The translations under genes were made by a program, and so were the position numbers. The notes below the pieces were generated by a model. That model was not told the origin of the DNA, did not search any database, and was given only the letters and a program-made list of their open reading frames with translations. From assembly GCA_951799445.1 (NCBI GenBank), contig OX637297.1, positions 930,001 to 994,000 on the forward strand: a DNA stretch of 64,000 nucleotides. Direction: 5' to 3'. This document shows, piece after piece, positions 1 to 12,038 of the stretch (within the stretch, counting starts at the first letter, position 1; each line of letters opens with the position of its first letter). This stretch comes from Pseudisothecium myosuroides. Lineage: Eukaryota; Streptophyta; Bryopsida; Hypnales; Lembophyllaceae.

Positions 1-1
1 A

Positions 2-128
2 TTGGAAGTTCCTAGAATTGCAGAGGCTTCAAAGCAGGCAGGAGTATAAGGGGACTAATATTGGATACAGTCGGGGGCCAGAGATTCTCAAGGCAAGGGA
101 GATACAAAAGAATAAATTGCACATGTAG
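2..128 (+). pseudogene. C-terminal end of a paralogue of the phosphatase-like gene
   Basis: A 15-codon tail (LEVPRIAEASKQAGV, then TAA at 47-49) resembles the end of the phosphatase-like gene that stops at 12777 (LEVEVLEEAKARDIK...). The similarity continues past the stop: GATACAGTCG..GAGATT at 62-89 matches GAATACAGTCGAGGATCTGAG after the stop near 12777. This suggests that a second copy of that gene enters from the left of the window. The rest lies outside, so function and integrity cannot be judged. Confidence 0.45.
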
Positions 129-500
129 GGTCTCTTCATATTGTAGATTGAGTGTCTATACGGACGTACATGATAGCATTGTGTAGATATTATATAGAAC
201 TCAAATGCTAGAGTGAATCATATTCGCGGTAGTTATATACATTACTTTGGTCTTTTGTGGATCGAAAGGGAATTGCCTTGCAATTTCGTGTTGTAAACCA
301 AAGTTTACTATAAATAAATGTCCTTTTCATAATGAATGTGGGACTCCTGTCTATGTTTTCAGCAATCATTCACTTCTGTTGGTATTCCTCTCTCCTATTT
401 TGTTAGTTCTTATACGTTTTCTATCCATTTTCTTTCTAAACTTCAGCCTTTCCAACCCTCATTTCACTGGAAAACTCTCAATTTAATGAATATAATGTTT

Positions 501-642
501 TGGGTTGTTTTCCGCATCCCGTTCCGGTTATTTCTAGGAACTACAAACTAAATCCTTTGGGAATGATACACAAGTCACTTGAATGGTGTTTTAACCATTT
601 TGAACGCTTTCAAGAGTAATTGTGCTTCTTTGTTCTACAGCA
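501..642 (+). repeat. Direct repeat, left copy (about 143 bp)
   Basis: This stretch, from TGGGTTGTTTTCCGC to TTGTTCTACAGCA, recurs at 3098-3242 in the same orientation with roughly 90% identity by eye. The two copies bracket the coiled-coil relic at 641-1922, and the left copy ends in a good splice acceptor (TTCTACAG). No target-site duplication, primer-binding site or polypurine tract was found, so it is not called an LTR. Confidence 0.7.
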
Positions 643-1922
643 TTCTCCATGGCAAGAATGTGAGTAAGTTAGAGGACTAGGTAGCGGAATTGTTCGGTCA
701 AGTGAAAGCCCTCCAGACTAAGCTAAAACAGAAGTCTAAAGAGGCTATTAGGGAGAGGAAATTTTTGGTTGATTCCACAAAAATTCTTACTCGGATCCGG
801 AACTTCATCGGGAATCCAAGTGACGTAGAGAACAAGGCCAAGTTGTTTGAGGCCAGGGTTCTCAAGGAGGGGTCGCAGCTAGGGCCCAAAATTGTGTTAG
901 TACTGGTGGATTATGCGGAAAAGATGGAGTGTACATTGGCCGAGATTAGATTGGTCATGATGGAGGTAGCCCCGGAACCGGAGATGGTAAAGGGAACTGG
1001 CTTGTTAATGGAAGCAACTCCTTCGAAGGCAGCTCCCTCATTTTCTTTGCCTGGTTTTGCTGAGCAGAAGGACAAGATTGAATCGAAGGACAAGACCCCG
1101 CAGTCTACCAATCCCAATAGCCGGGTTGATTCTGGAACCAGAAAAGGTTCAACACCCGGATATCAGACCAAAAGTCACTCGAAGACTATGGAAGAAGACC
1201 TAGAGACAGAGTTGTCTTGTCGGAAACATTTTGGGGTCTGGTCGTCATGTTGTCTGTCTGACATCCAATGTGGCGCATGACAAATGTCAAGTATGCGTAA
1301 CATTTTTGTCTAATAAGGCTATATTTAACAACTGAGACAATTTGAAATCTTACTTTAAATATGACCCAAAATTTAGAATGTAGTAAGTGTTTATTAAATT
1401 GAGATACTTCAATAAAATGAAACGTTAATATGTCAAGATCATAAATAGAGAGTGCTTTATTTAAAAGTCAACTTTAAAGTTGACTTTATTAGACGGACAG
1501 AGGGGCTATTGTCTGTCTGTGATGTCGTGTTTGTCGAGTTGTCGCCAGGTTCGGGAAGACAACCATGCCTGGAGACCCCAAAGAGTAAGATTTACGGTCT
1601 TCCCTCGAAGACCACAAGCGCAGTGAAGTAGAAGACGACCACAAAACGAGCAAGGGAGTCAATTCCGCCCATCAAGTTTGAATCTGATGAAGAAGAGTCG
1701 CCCGAGACAACGGAGAACAAAGGTAGCACAGCTAAGTCGGAAGAAGACTTGGAACCGGTACCGGAGTCTCCTCCGCGTGGAAAGGAAAAAGAGAAGACTC
1801 AGACCCCAGACAAGGGCAAGGTGACACGTGGTATTCAACCCTCAAGCAATAGAAAGCAGCCAGCAAGGAAGGGAGCCACCAAGCAAATGGAAGCAATCCA
1901 AAAGCGGTTGAAGAAGACTTAA
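641..1922 (+). pseudogene. Coiled-coil/acidic-tail protein relic, split by a hAT MITE
   Basis: I do not recognise the family. One frame runs from a probable acceptor (TTCTACAG at 640) to TAA at 1920-1922. Seen in it: a charged helical N-terminal part (VAELFGQVKALQTKLKQKSK), a middle region rich in E, P and K, then an acidic-to-basic tail (FESDEEESPETTENKGS, later SSNRKQPARKG and KRLKKT). The frame is broken by TAG at 678-680 and 1629-1631, both where Gln would read naturally, and by a 361-bp element at 1207-1567. Removing the element and one target-site copy joins the two halves in frame (EEDLE/TPKSKIYG), so the insertion is in an exon. The protein may be nuclear or scaffold-like, but that is only inferred from composition. 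Confidence 0.6.
1207..1567 (+). mobile_element. Non-autonomous hAT element (CAGGG ends), complete copy
   Basis: The ends are CAGAGTTGTCTT at the left and AAGACAACCATG at the right; the family consensus is CAGGGTTGTCTT, judged from the copies at 21628, 22286 and 54640. It is flanked by an 8-bp target-site duplication with one mismatch (CCTAGAGA at 1199-1206, CCTGGAGA at 1568-1575), the hAT size. It has no coding capacity. The interior carries subterminal GTCTGTCTG repeats at both ends. Confidence 0.8.
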
Positions 1923-3722
1923 GTTCAGTTATTTTTAGGAGCAAAAGTAGGTAGGCGGATAAAAAGCAAAGTTTTTGACTTAGAAAGCAACTTATGAGTT
2001 AGTTTTGATGGTGATGAACCTGGACTTCCTGGATCCGGATTTGTTGAATCTGAGATCTACCTTTTGTGGGTGGAGCCGCATGTTAGGAAGTCAACGTGTT
2101 TTGGATTAGGAGAATGTGACGTGTCATTCTCTGGTCTATTAGTTTGATTCCTTGGGGGCTTTTAGGGTTCCCCAGGTGTTAGTTATTTAGGGGCTGAAGT
2201 TGGATTGATGTTCTAGGTGTTTTCATGCTTTTGTTTTCCTTCTTTAAGCAAATATTTATAGATTTCCACTTCACGGTGTTGAGTTTATCACTTTGCATTG
2301 AGTTGGTATGTCGGCAATGCTAGAACCATTGTTTAGTGCGGGTAGCTGGTTTTGTTGAATTAGGAAGGGAGAGTAACCTCCGGATTCTGTCGGGATCCGG
2401 TTTTGGGCACTAAAGGGAGTTGGTTGGAAAATTGTGTGTACTAGATTTACCTTTGTGTTCTTGTTTGCCATTAGGAAACTTCTGTGTAGGATAGCCATTC
2501 TTAGATTGGGTACAATCCGTATCCGGATGTACGCTAGTCAACGTGTCGATGAGGTCCTACTACAACTAAAAGTGGTGATGAGTAAGGGGATAGGGGTCAT
2601 TTAGTTATCCTTGCCAAAAGGATACAGATAAGATAGGTCTGTCGTTGTAGCAAGGGTGGATTGTGGGGGTTTCTTGAATGACCTGCTAGTCTGGATTGAC
2701 TTCCGGATCAGTTGTGAGGAAGAACTTGCATCCTGGTTTTGTATCTTTTCTATTTTCTTTGAGTGGAACTTCAGCCACTTTAATCCTTTGAAGGGTAGGA
2801 TTCAATGCATCCTCCCTCAACTCCAATAGCGGAACCCTCTGATATAGAGGCTAAACTTCTTATACTTGTTACTTAAAATTCTATTAGGAAGTAGATCTGG
2901 AAGAGGTACAAGATTAGACATTCCTTCTGGTTCCGCATCGGTCTAGTCAAATTGATGTTTTCTGATCTCAGATAGTTAGAGGTATAGGTATAGGACACTC
3001 TTCCTTGTTTTGGTGACTGTGCAATATATATGTGGTACGAGAGAGAATATTTTAGAGAATAATGGAGTGTAGAGACATTATCCGGTTTTGTTAGGCCTGG
3101 GTTGTTTTCCGCTTTCCATTCCGGTTATTTTCTAGGAAACTACAAACTAAATCCTTTGTAAACAATACACGAGTCACTTGAACGGTGTTTTAGTCATTTT
3201 GAACACCTTCAAGAGTAATTGTGCTTCCTTGTTCTACAACAATTAGCAAGTGTGACATATAATTGGGGGCTATTTTTAGATAGTAAATTATTTTTGAAAA
3301 TTACAAGAAAATCAAGCAAGGTGTATGATAGTCATGAATACCTTGCCTTTAAATCTTGAGTCATTTGGAGCCAGAACGCAAAAGTTATGGCCAAAAAACT
3401 AATCAAAACATAAAGTGTGACACAAAATAATACAAGTTTTTCTTGCATTCACCCAAGCAGTCAGTTTGGAAACAAAGCTGAAGCCAATCTATGCTTGTCT
3501 AAGTCACACACAATGAATAAACCACTACATAAACTCTCCCAAGGTTCTCTCTTCACAAGGAAGTAACAAACACAAAACTAGAGATGATGTTGATAAATGA
3601 CATTACTGCACAAATGCAACAAACTCTCCGCGGCATTAACCTCTTCTGTTTGGTCATTCTCTAGGTTGTTTACTTAGCCTCCTAACTAAAGCACATACTT
3701 ACATCCCAACAACATCATCATC
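1923..3722. other. Non-coding stretch after the coiled-coil relic
   Basis: No convincing reading frame is seen. It contains the right copy of the 143-bp direct repeat (3098-3242), an ATT-rich spacer, and short ORFs without coding character. Confidence 0.5.
3098..3242 (+). repeat. Direct repeat, right copy
   Basis: Matches 501-642 from TGGGTTGTTTTCCGC to TTGTTCTACAACA. The acceptor-like CTACAG of the left copy is CTACAA here, so only the left copy could act as a 3' splice site. Confidence 0.7.
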
Positions 3723-3765
3723 ATGGGAACACCTCCTCCTTTAAAGAGGAAGTTCCAAGGCTAAA

Positions 3766-4320
3766 GAGGCCAAATTGATCCCGATAAGGACAATGCTACT
3801 GGGCGCACTTGACATTGCCTCTAGCACTGAACTAAAAATCCATGGAAGAGAAGCACATATAAAAAACGCCGCAAATGCTGTACACAGTATGATGAGGGGC
3901 GCATGGGCGACCTTACAATTGAGTTCCAATTTCAAAGAATTTGATCATACTAGAGCGTCCTCCAAAACAAGAAGAATAACCTAATTTACTCACTAACCAA
4001 AATTGAAGCTCGCCCAATCATGTAGTTTAGAATTTAGGCTTTTACCAGTGGTAAGGACAATGAAACAAGTCTTTGCCATTTGCTTGGCATCAAAAGCCTT
4101 TGACGGAGCTTCAAAACCACCACTCTTCATCGCTGATCAACACCCAAATGCAACCCAAACTCCATTGTATCCCCCACCACGAGCTCTCCACCTGAAAGAA
4201 TCTCCACCATCACGGTACTTCCTACTAAAAGAAGTACCTGTGAAACGACTTCCGCCACTCCAATTGGATGTAAAGCATTGCGGATCCAACAAATTGGTTG
4301 AAGAAGGAATAGAACGATGA
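3766..4320 (+). pseudogene. Possible gene relic, unrecognised
   Basis: One frame of about 185 codons has only two stops (both TAA, close together near 3982-3998) and reads like protein on both sides: an Ala-rich helical part (GALDIASSTELKIHGRE), then a Pro-rich part (TPLYPPPRALHLKESPP), ending at TGA 4318-4320. No domain is recognised and no flanking gene supports it. Another plus frame from the ATG at 3723 was considered, but its stop density is what chance gives. It may also be a transposon fragment. Confidence 0.3.
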
Positions 4321-5159
4321 CACGCAAACAAAATAGGGGTCGCACGCCATGCCGCTGAACTAGATTTTCACACAAGCCGTGACCGATCAGTAATTGCGTG
4401 CTTCACTTTACTTAGTTTTTGTGTTCCTTGCAACCTACCAAGAATTTGGAAGGCCTTTCAGCAATTTTGTAATAATCGCCCATACTAAAAAATAGCCTTT
4501 TTCTTGTAGTGAATGTACTCCAAAACATCGTAAACACAACAAAATTTAACCAAGAATTTGAATTTGAATGATCAGAGCTTTTAATCCAAATTCTGAACAA
4601 ATGATCCAAGCTTTTAAGATAAATAAAGCTGCTCCAATTATACAAAACAATACCAAAGCAAGTTAGATTAGAGACTCTAATTGGATAGAACAGATAGACT
4701 AACCAACATTAGTAGCAGAAACAACCAATATGAGATATTTCTCACTTTAATTCGATCCGAGTTAAGTACCAGGATGCTGACAATAACAAACTAGGTGTGT
4801 TAACTCAAATTGAGTAGAATTAATACTCTAGAACAACATAAAAAAAGGTAAACCGGAGACTAGTCCAATCAGCCAAATTTAATTTAATTACTTGCAAGGG
4901 ACAAGATAGGTCATACCTTGAATACCCGACAACATGATAAAACATTTATGATTAAGTGCGCTTATGTTGACTCGAGTTAAAATTGGCAAAAGAAAGTAGA
5001 ATAAGCAATAATGTTATAGTTTCTAATAACTAAAGTTGCGTGATATACATAGTCTACATTGTCACGACAACTTAACTCAACCCAAGTTAAAATATATTTG
5101 AGGATAGGCCTAAAGAAATGTCCAAGTGAAACTATTAGGTATTCTCTTGTTGTGTACAA
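4321..5159. other. AT-rich spacer with a lone CACTA-type end
   Basis: No gene is seen. TTTTTCTTGTAGTG at about 4498-4511 is a 3' end of the kind found on CACTA elements (their ends start CACTACAAG), but no partner end is found to the left. Short direct repeats of an AACTC..GAGTTAA type occur at about 4740-5090. Confidence 0.35.
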
Positions 5160-8100
5160 ATGGAATCCCAGCAAGAAAAACTTCAAATCCATTTCAAGGT
5201 CTTCAAAATACTAGAAGAGAATGCTGAAGAATATGGTGACCTTGACATTCTTGGAGAATGCTAGGAGTGGAAGGAGCCTAAGCAGGTGGAGTTCTAGACA
5301 AACATGCTTGTTCCCATGTCCACAGAGCTCAACTTCATGACAAAGTACATAAGATTGGAGGCAAATCTGCCAATGTCAATTCATAAGTCAATTAGAGAAT
5401 TGACGACGAGACCTAATGGGATCATCATTGTCTACTACGAAACCACGGATCTAGATCAAAAAGATGAATATCTCTTCTTGTATGTTCTGTATACCCAGAA
5501 GCCAATTTACTTTGTATCAATGTACTACACCAACTTAACAAATTCAAGCTTCCAGGATCTGTAGAAGGACCTGGTGAAAAATGGAACTGAGAAGAAATGG
5601 GTAATAAAAGATGGAGGGCCTCTTATTTAGAAATCTTTGGCTTCTAAATTGAAGGCCTTGATAAAGTCATTCGATTACATGAAGGTCAACATAAATGAGA
5701 AGTTGAAAAGAATAGCTCCAATTTCCCTCACTTGGGATTACAGCAACCAAGGGGGAAGCTAGATGTCACTTGTCTTGACGACGCCTGAGACAAGTCAAAG
5801 GCACACAAAGAAGAAAACAACTGACCATTTCTCTCGTGGCAACATGGCGGAGACCCTGCCACCAATTGCAAAAGGGTGTAAGAAGAAAAGAGCCGCGAAG
5901 AATGAGAAGTCAAATTTAGGAGAAACCAACATGGCTTCCAAAATTCTTAACATTCCAAAAGACATTGGGGGCCACGTCAAGGAAATCAAGTACGTGGAGT
6001 TCTGCAAATCCTACAACAATTATTGGAAGGAATGTACGAATTTGTATGTCCCAGGGATTGGGCTCCACTATGAAATTCCTTTGGAGTAGTTGGAGACACC
6101 TCTTCAAACTTTGAACATCAGCGAGCTTGAGGAGGCTGGCATCAAGAAAACATTAAATTTTCTTCTAAATATGCCAGACCCTAATAATAAGATGACCTTG
6201 TGCGTAATGCCGCAAGGCCAGACAAAGAAGCCAAATTTTTTTGCAAATGTTAAAGACTGTAAGTTCTAGATGGTCAATGGCTAGCATTGCGTGGAAGCAT
6301 CAAAGCAGATGCAAAAGATGGACCAAATCAAAGCGACAAAAGTCCAGAAGTTCAAGGTTTGGGAGTGCTTTGTGGTTTGGAACAAAGACCACATGATCAT
6401 CCAAAAAATTTCAGCCTATTATAACTAGGTGAACCATTTTCAAAACTTCATGCCAACGTGGGCAACAAACATTATTGGGGCACACTATGTCTAGACACAA
6501 ATGGGGAGCCCCACGCCACCAAGGAAGCCAACAGAATTGGAAAAATTTGTAAAGCCCCCAAAACAAACCACCAAGGACATCAACAACGCAATTTTCTTCG
6601 CGGTAACAACTTTAACTCGGTTCAAGATGATTTGGCTAATCTGAACTTCCATTCTTCCAGGCTAGTCATGAAACTGAATAGTTGCAGCTAGCGATCTTGT
6701 TTATATAGGCTTTACTTCAATGCAAGTTAAAATACCTTTACTAAATTTAATTCTTCATTTGTGAACAAGACTTCAAGGAAGCTATTAAGCTTTGGTTCTC
6801 AATGATTGACTTCCAAAAGAACCAAAAAGATCTAAACCAAATGAAGGAGAAGGAAATGGACGTCCACAACAAAATAAAGATCATTATTTTGGCTCCCAAT
6901 GTCTACAACCTGTGGAGCCAGGTCATCTCCAATCATGCCCGAGGCAAGCTAATTAGTCTCAACTACCTTACAAATTTCAAGCACACAAAGGGTTGAGATG
7001 CAGAAAAAGACAACATTATAATCGAAGAGTTTTTTAAGTAGACGGGGAACTGCTCGAAGGCCGACCTGAAGCGATTGGCTCTGCATCTATTAAACAAGAC
7101 CAAAAATTGAACATTGTCATACCCAAAGGTCACGATGAAGTCAATGAAGGGTGTTTTCACCAAAACCTGTAACGCAAAAGAGTGGCTTCAGAGGTGTAAG
7201 TGTAAGACAGCAATAAAGAGACAACTCCATTACTTGAAGTCGGGCCTTTGACACTATGACACTAAGGGGAACTTTAGGAAGAAGGAGTGGAAGAAGTTCA
7301 AAAGGGATTATAACATGACCAAGGCAACAAAGAACACTCTTGTGACCACACCTGGGAAACAATTCTTCTTGCTGTCCAAGATGACCTCCAACAAGTTCAA
7401 GAGCTTGGGCAAGCTGTCTGCTATAGCAAAGGAGTTTTTCAAGGTCTTCTTGGAAAGCAAAGGGTGATTCGTGAGGCTAGAAGCAAGGGCGTTTTCTAGG
7501 CCCTACAAAACGAAGGATGATGTCCTTGGGGACTAGGACACCAATATGTGGAACAAATCGAAGAAGTCGACATTGAAGTTGGCTATCATGGACTTCAAGA
7601 ACATCCCCGGAATAGATGACAAGGACTTAAAAATTGAAGCCGCACCATATTATGAACCATTTTTCTTAGTCCTAGAGACGCACTTGGACCCTACAGTTAT
7701 TGACCCTCGGGTTTGGCTATGGATATGTGGCAAGGAGGAGGTCAAAGTGGAACTTTGCAATTACATTAGGGTCTTCTTGTATGGAAAGTCCTATATGGTG
7801 CATTATGTTGACTACATTCTTGGGCCATTTGAGTGGGTTGGAGACGTCCCTGAGAGAAGCAAAGGGGCCAGAGATCATATTCAGTTGTTGTTCTTGGTGA
7901 AGAACAAGACAACGCCAAAGACCACAAGAATTCCAAAGCGGTTTGTTGTTGCTCCAAAGTCCAGGCACAATACTTGCAGGCAGAGCTATGAGATTAATTA
8001 CAAGTTGTACAACATAGAGCTTTAAATGGAGTTCTACTTGAAGGTGTTTGATCTGTTTGTAGCACCTTGAGAGGAAGTTCTCTCAATTTTTGCAGGAAGG

Positions 8101-9469
8101 AAGATAACTTGTGCGGCCTGGGTAAGTTCTAGTTTGTCTTTGCTTAATTTTAACTTGATACAAGATGAACTGGATTTAAATGTAGTCCTAGTAATGGCCT
8201 TTTACTCCATTCAAGCTGATCTTTATTAATGTTACCTGCTGTAGTACTACAGATGAACTCAATCGACCATTACGTCATTCACAACAATTATCATGAAGAC
8301 AATTTTCTTAACCTCTGCACCAAATTCAAGAACATAGATAGAGACGACTTCTTGGACTTACACTACTTTTTGGACGAAGATGATTTTGAGCAAAGATAGG
8401 GGAGAGCATCTTCGTCTTCTAGGAAAGAGAAGGAGCCCACACTACAAGAGAAAAGTATGTGTTAAATATAGTCCTATAAGTAATGACCTCTTAAAGAGAT
8501 TTTTAGTAAAATTTGACTAAAAAGACATGTATTTCTAGTAAAATTTTACCAAAAATCTCCTTAACAGGTCATTACTTATAGGACTATACTACTAGGAGTA
8601 CATTTAAAACTACCCTTTCTCTTGTAGTGCCATTCTTGTTGATGAGGATGATGTTGAAGACGCGTCTCTAATAGACACCACTGTCAATGTGTCCTTAGAC
8701 GCACAAGAGCAACTTGGAAAAGAGGAGGATGTAGTGATTGCAGTTTTGGAGCTGACGCCTACAATTAGACAAGGCTCGGCCGCAATTTTGGAGACTAGCG
8801 ACATGTGGGGTTCATCTAGATCCTTTGCGCAGCATGTGTAGACCCTGGTTTCTAACCATCGGGTCACTCAGAAGAAAAAGGCACCGCCCGCTAGGAGGAG
8901 TTCACTTGAAGAACATCAACTATGGGTGATTGACCTCGTGCAACAACAAATGGAGGAGAATGCAAGGATGAGGGAAGAACAAAGGGAGGTGAACAAGAGG
9001 GCCTGTCTAGATAACAAGAAAATGATGAAGGACTTCTTGGCCACATTTCCTGAAGTGGTGGTCACCACACTGTTGATGGCAAAACCTATGCTAGTGATTG
9101 AGCCTCCATCAAATTCTCCCCCCTTGCAGATCATTGGTCATGCTCACGGTTCAGCTAACAATAAAAGGTAGAGCAAACAAGATCTAGGATAGTTTCAGGT
9201 AGATAGACAATGCTAGACCAGGTTGTGGCTCAGCAATCTTCAGCTCCTTCTTCTAACAAGGCCGAGTCCATGCGTGTCAAAGAAAAAGGCAAAGGCGAGC
9301 TTATGCAGATCAATCCCGTGTCAACACAGTTGTGGTGGACGTGGCGCCAGTAGAGCATGTTGCTCTTGACACACAACAGGAGATTGATGATGCTCGTAAT
9401 TCGGAAAGAGTAGAAGCCGGGCAGTCACAGGCCCCAGTGAATAGTAATCCTTCAAGTTGTTCTCAGTGA
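5160..9469 (+). pseudogene. Large multi-exon gene relic, unrecognised; exon 1 has only TAG stops
   Basis: Exon 1 runs from ATG 5160 to donor CGCG|GTAACA at 6602/6603. Exon 2 runs about 6778-8121 with donor TGG|GTAAGT. Exon 3 starts at ATG 8253 (acceptor CTACAG) and runs to about 9171, with a last coding segment to TGA 9467-9469 after a probable 1-nt shift near 9305. Exon 1 is one frame of 480 codons with ten TAG (5262, 5295, 5562, 5628, 5760, 6087, 6267, 6282, 6426, 6492) and no TAA or TGA. Exon 2 has TGA five times, TAG twice and TAA once. Exon 3 has a CACTA-type MITE, and the frame resumes when it is removed. The product is Lys-rich with a helical segment near the C-terminus (QQQMEENARMREEQREVNK). 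Family and function are unknown. The intron-bearing structure suggests decay of a host-like gene or a captured gene rather than a processed copy. Confidence 0.65.
8440..8629 (+). mobile_element. CACTA-type MITE in exon 3
   Basis: A 190-bp element with terminal inverted repeats CACTACAAGAGAAA and TTTCTCTTGTAGTG, flanked by a 3-bp target-site duplication CCA (8437-8439 and 8630-8632), as for CACTA (En/Spm) elements. The interior is also inverted (CTATAAGTAATGACCT and its complement). It has no coding capacity. It sits inside a reading frame that is in phase on both sides. Confidence 0.88.
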
Positions 9470-10871
9470 CTCTCTACTTCTATTTCAACTTGATTCAAGT
9501 TGAAAACTTTTTCCGTTCACTTGTTGCAGTTTGTTGTGTACTTAGACAAGGATAATTTGCATGAAACTCTAGTTATGTATATTTGTATATACACCTTTGT
9601 TGGAGGGTTTTTCTAATATACTACTATCTTATACAAATTTGTTTTTGATTCATATTATAAACTCGCAGATCTTGTAACAAGGACAAAATACGTGCCAATT
9701 TTATAGGCCTCTAGTGTTCAGTATGCTCCTTCGTTAATCGTTAGGTCCTGAGATGTCTGAAGCAAGTCATTGTGTCCACATGGTGATTCTTTTGACAGTC
9801 AATCACATCCGTCATATATTGTCAAAGAAGGTTTAGACGGTATACTAGATGAAGCACTTTTGGAGTTGCACATTCCTGCCTCCGAGACATTGGTCAATGC
9901 AATCACTCCTTCTCCTCCGGTTAAAGAGATGGATCCCGTGAGTATTGTTTCCTCGTTTTTTCCTTTGGTTTTTGTGATGGTGTCTTTTGCCGTGAAATGT
10001 GTTTAATCTTTGGAGGTTACTAATACACTTTTATTTTTACTTTTGTACGCAAAATGTGCTGGACAGTGCATTGGTTAAATTGTCAGCACATTTTGTTGTA
10101 ATTTGTGGACAGGGTAGCAAAGAGGCCATTGTTTCGAGTGGTAAGGCAGAGGACCAAGTCCTCTCTCCATTCACATCCAGGGAGGCAACAAAATGGCTCA
10201 CTGTTGTCCTAGATTTGATTGGGGTACTCTGTGTCTATGAAGATAAGAAGTATATTATTAAGGGGAGCAAATAAACCGAACCCGAGGAAATTTTTTCTGG
10301 TTTAAAATGTTCATTATTGGGGTTAAGAAAGTCATAATTCAACCCCACTGTCTAGCTGTTCTTCAAGAGTTATCTAAGATTGCAAACCTCTCTGTCTGGA
10401 GCTCTATGAAGAACTCCACAATTAGGGATGTATGTGGGTACTATTTCAAAGGTTTAGACCCCCCCTTGTATGTCTTTGGGCAAGAGCAATGTAACATCCT
10501 AAAGCGTAGGCTAAAAAATGAAAAGCCAAGCACCTACAAGGTGAAGGGAACAAGCAAGGGCTTGTTCTTCAAACTGCTTGAGAGGTTGTTCCAAATGAAT
10601 GATTTCGTATTCATGAGTGATAATATACTTATAGTGGACAACAGTCTCGCAAAGCACATAACAAATCACATGAAGAATGTGATTCTCTTTGAATAGTAGT
10701 CATACAGGGGGTATAGAGCACTGGATGGGATTCTCATTGACCACCTTCTTCCTTATATTCAATGCTTACACGCGCCCAAGCCTGAAGAGTTGTATCCCTT
10801 CCAGAGAGACAATATTTTTGGGCGTTTGCATCTTTTTTACAAAGAGGATCAAACCAAGTTCAAAGAACTCA

Positions 10872-11145
10872 CACTATAAGAAACCCTTGTTGTAGGTGAC
10901 GAGCCCTAATTTTTTTTATGATGTATTTTAGGTGATGTCAATGTTGACAACCCAAAATTTTTATGTCAACAAAAATGTCCAACGTAACATCAATGTTGAC
11001 ATAAAAACATTGGATTGTCAATATTGATGTTACATTGTACATTTTTGTTGACATAAAAATTTTGGGTTGTCAACATTGACATCACCTAAAATACATCATA
11101 AAAAAAATTAGGGCTCGTCACCTACAACAAGGGTTTCTTATAGTG
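10872..11145 (+). mobile_element. CACTA-type MITE with near-complete inverted symmetry
   Basis: A 274-bp element with ends CACTATAAGAAACCC and GGGTTTCTTATAGTG. The inverted symmetry runs about 110 bp inward on each side (GATGTCAATGTTGAC and its complement). Flanks TCA (10869-10871) and TTA (11146-11148) fit a 3-bp target-site duplication with one C/T difference. It interrupts the phosphatase-like relic in an exon; the frame continues beyond it (KEL then IEVVEYFNSFF). Confidence 0.85.
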
Positions 11146-12038
11146 TTATAGAGGTAGTGGAGTACTTTAATAGTTTTTTTCTTCAGTGTAGCGTCGGGAA
11201 TCCTAATTTTTCATTGGCATTTAAGGATTCTAGAAAAATCCAGCATAGGGAGGTCAAAGTTGATGACTTCTGTCTCTTATACTATCACGTGTCGGATTCA
11301 CGGTGATTGGAATTGTTAGGAATCACCTTGTAATAATACATATGACCCCGTTATCTATTTGTAATTCTAAGAAATGCAAATATATTGTGGTTATATGAAT
11401 ATTGTTTTGCTTTTGTACTTAATATTGGTTGTGGGTACGTGACTGTGTACTACTTCTAATGATTCTATTTCTGACTTTGGATAGTTGATTGCATCCCAAT
11501 GTAGATTGAAGCATGACTGTCTTGTATTTAGAGTTGACCGTGCAATCAACAATGGATTTTTTCATGATGCCTTTAGACGACGGGGTTGTTGATAGTCCAC
11601 CAAAGGGAAGGAAGCGAGCTCAACCATTGAGCTCCCCTTTTCCACTCAAATGTTGTCCAACTCTCTATGGAAATATTCAAGTAGAAATGCAGTGACACAA
11701 AGGAAGCTCTATGACAATGAAATGGGTGTCGTGGCTGCCCTTCAGATAACAAATTGGATTCCTTGTGGTTGGTAATCTATACCATTATTTGTGATTGTTT
11801 GTTTTATGTTCTAAAATGTTTATATAAGGTTGGATTTTATTTGTTTTTGTAGGGTAGATGAATCCATTGACTTCCACATCAACGGTTCTCGAGATTCATC
11901 GTCCCCTAAGTGCACTCGTTGAGAGCGGACTATGTTACGTAATGTTCTTCAACGTAGTTTGCTTAAGTGTAATTCACTAGGATTATGGTGGTGCAAACCA
12001 AATTCCCATGAAGTTAATCCTATATCAGGTGGATGTAT

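Noticed and set aside
501..3242. Short LTR retrotransposon (TG...CA repeats)
   Set aside because: No target duplication, no primer-binding site after the left copy, no polypurine tract before the right copy, no gag/pol domain.
3723..4415. Long plus-strand frame from ATG 3723 with Gln/Arg-like stops
   Set aside because: It has 13 stops in about 230 codons, which is chance level. Another frame over the same stretch has only two, so that one was listed at low confidence instead.
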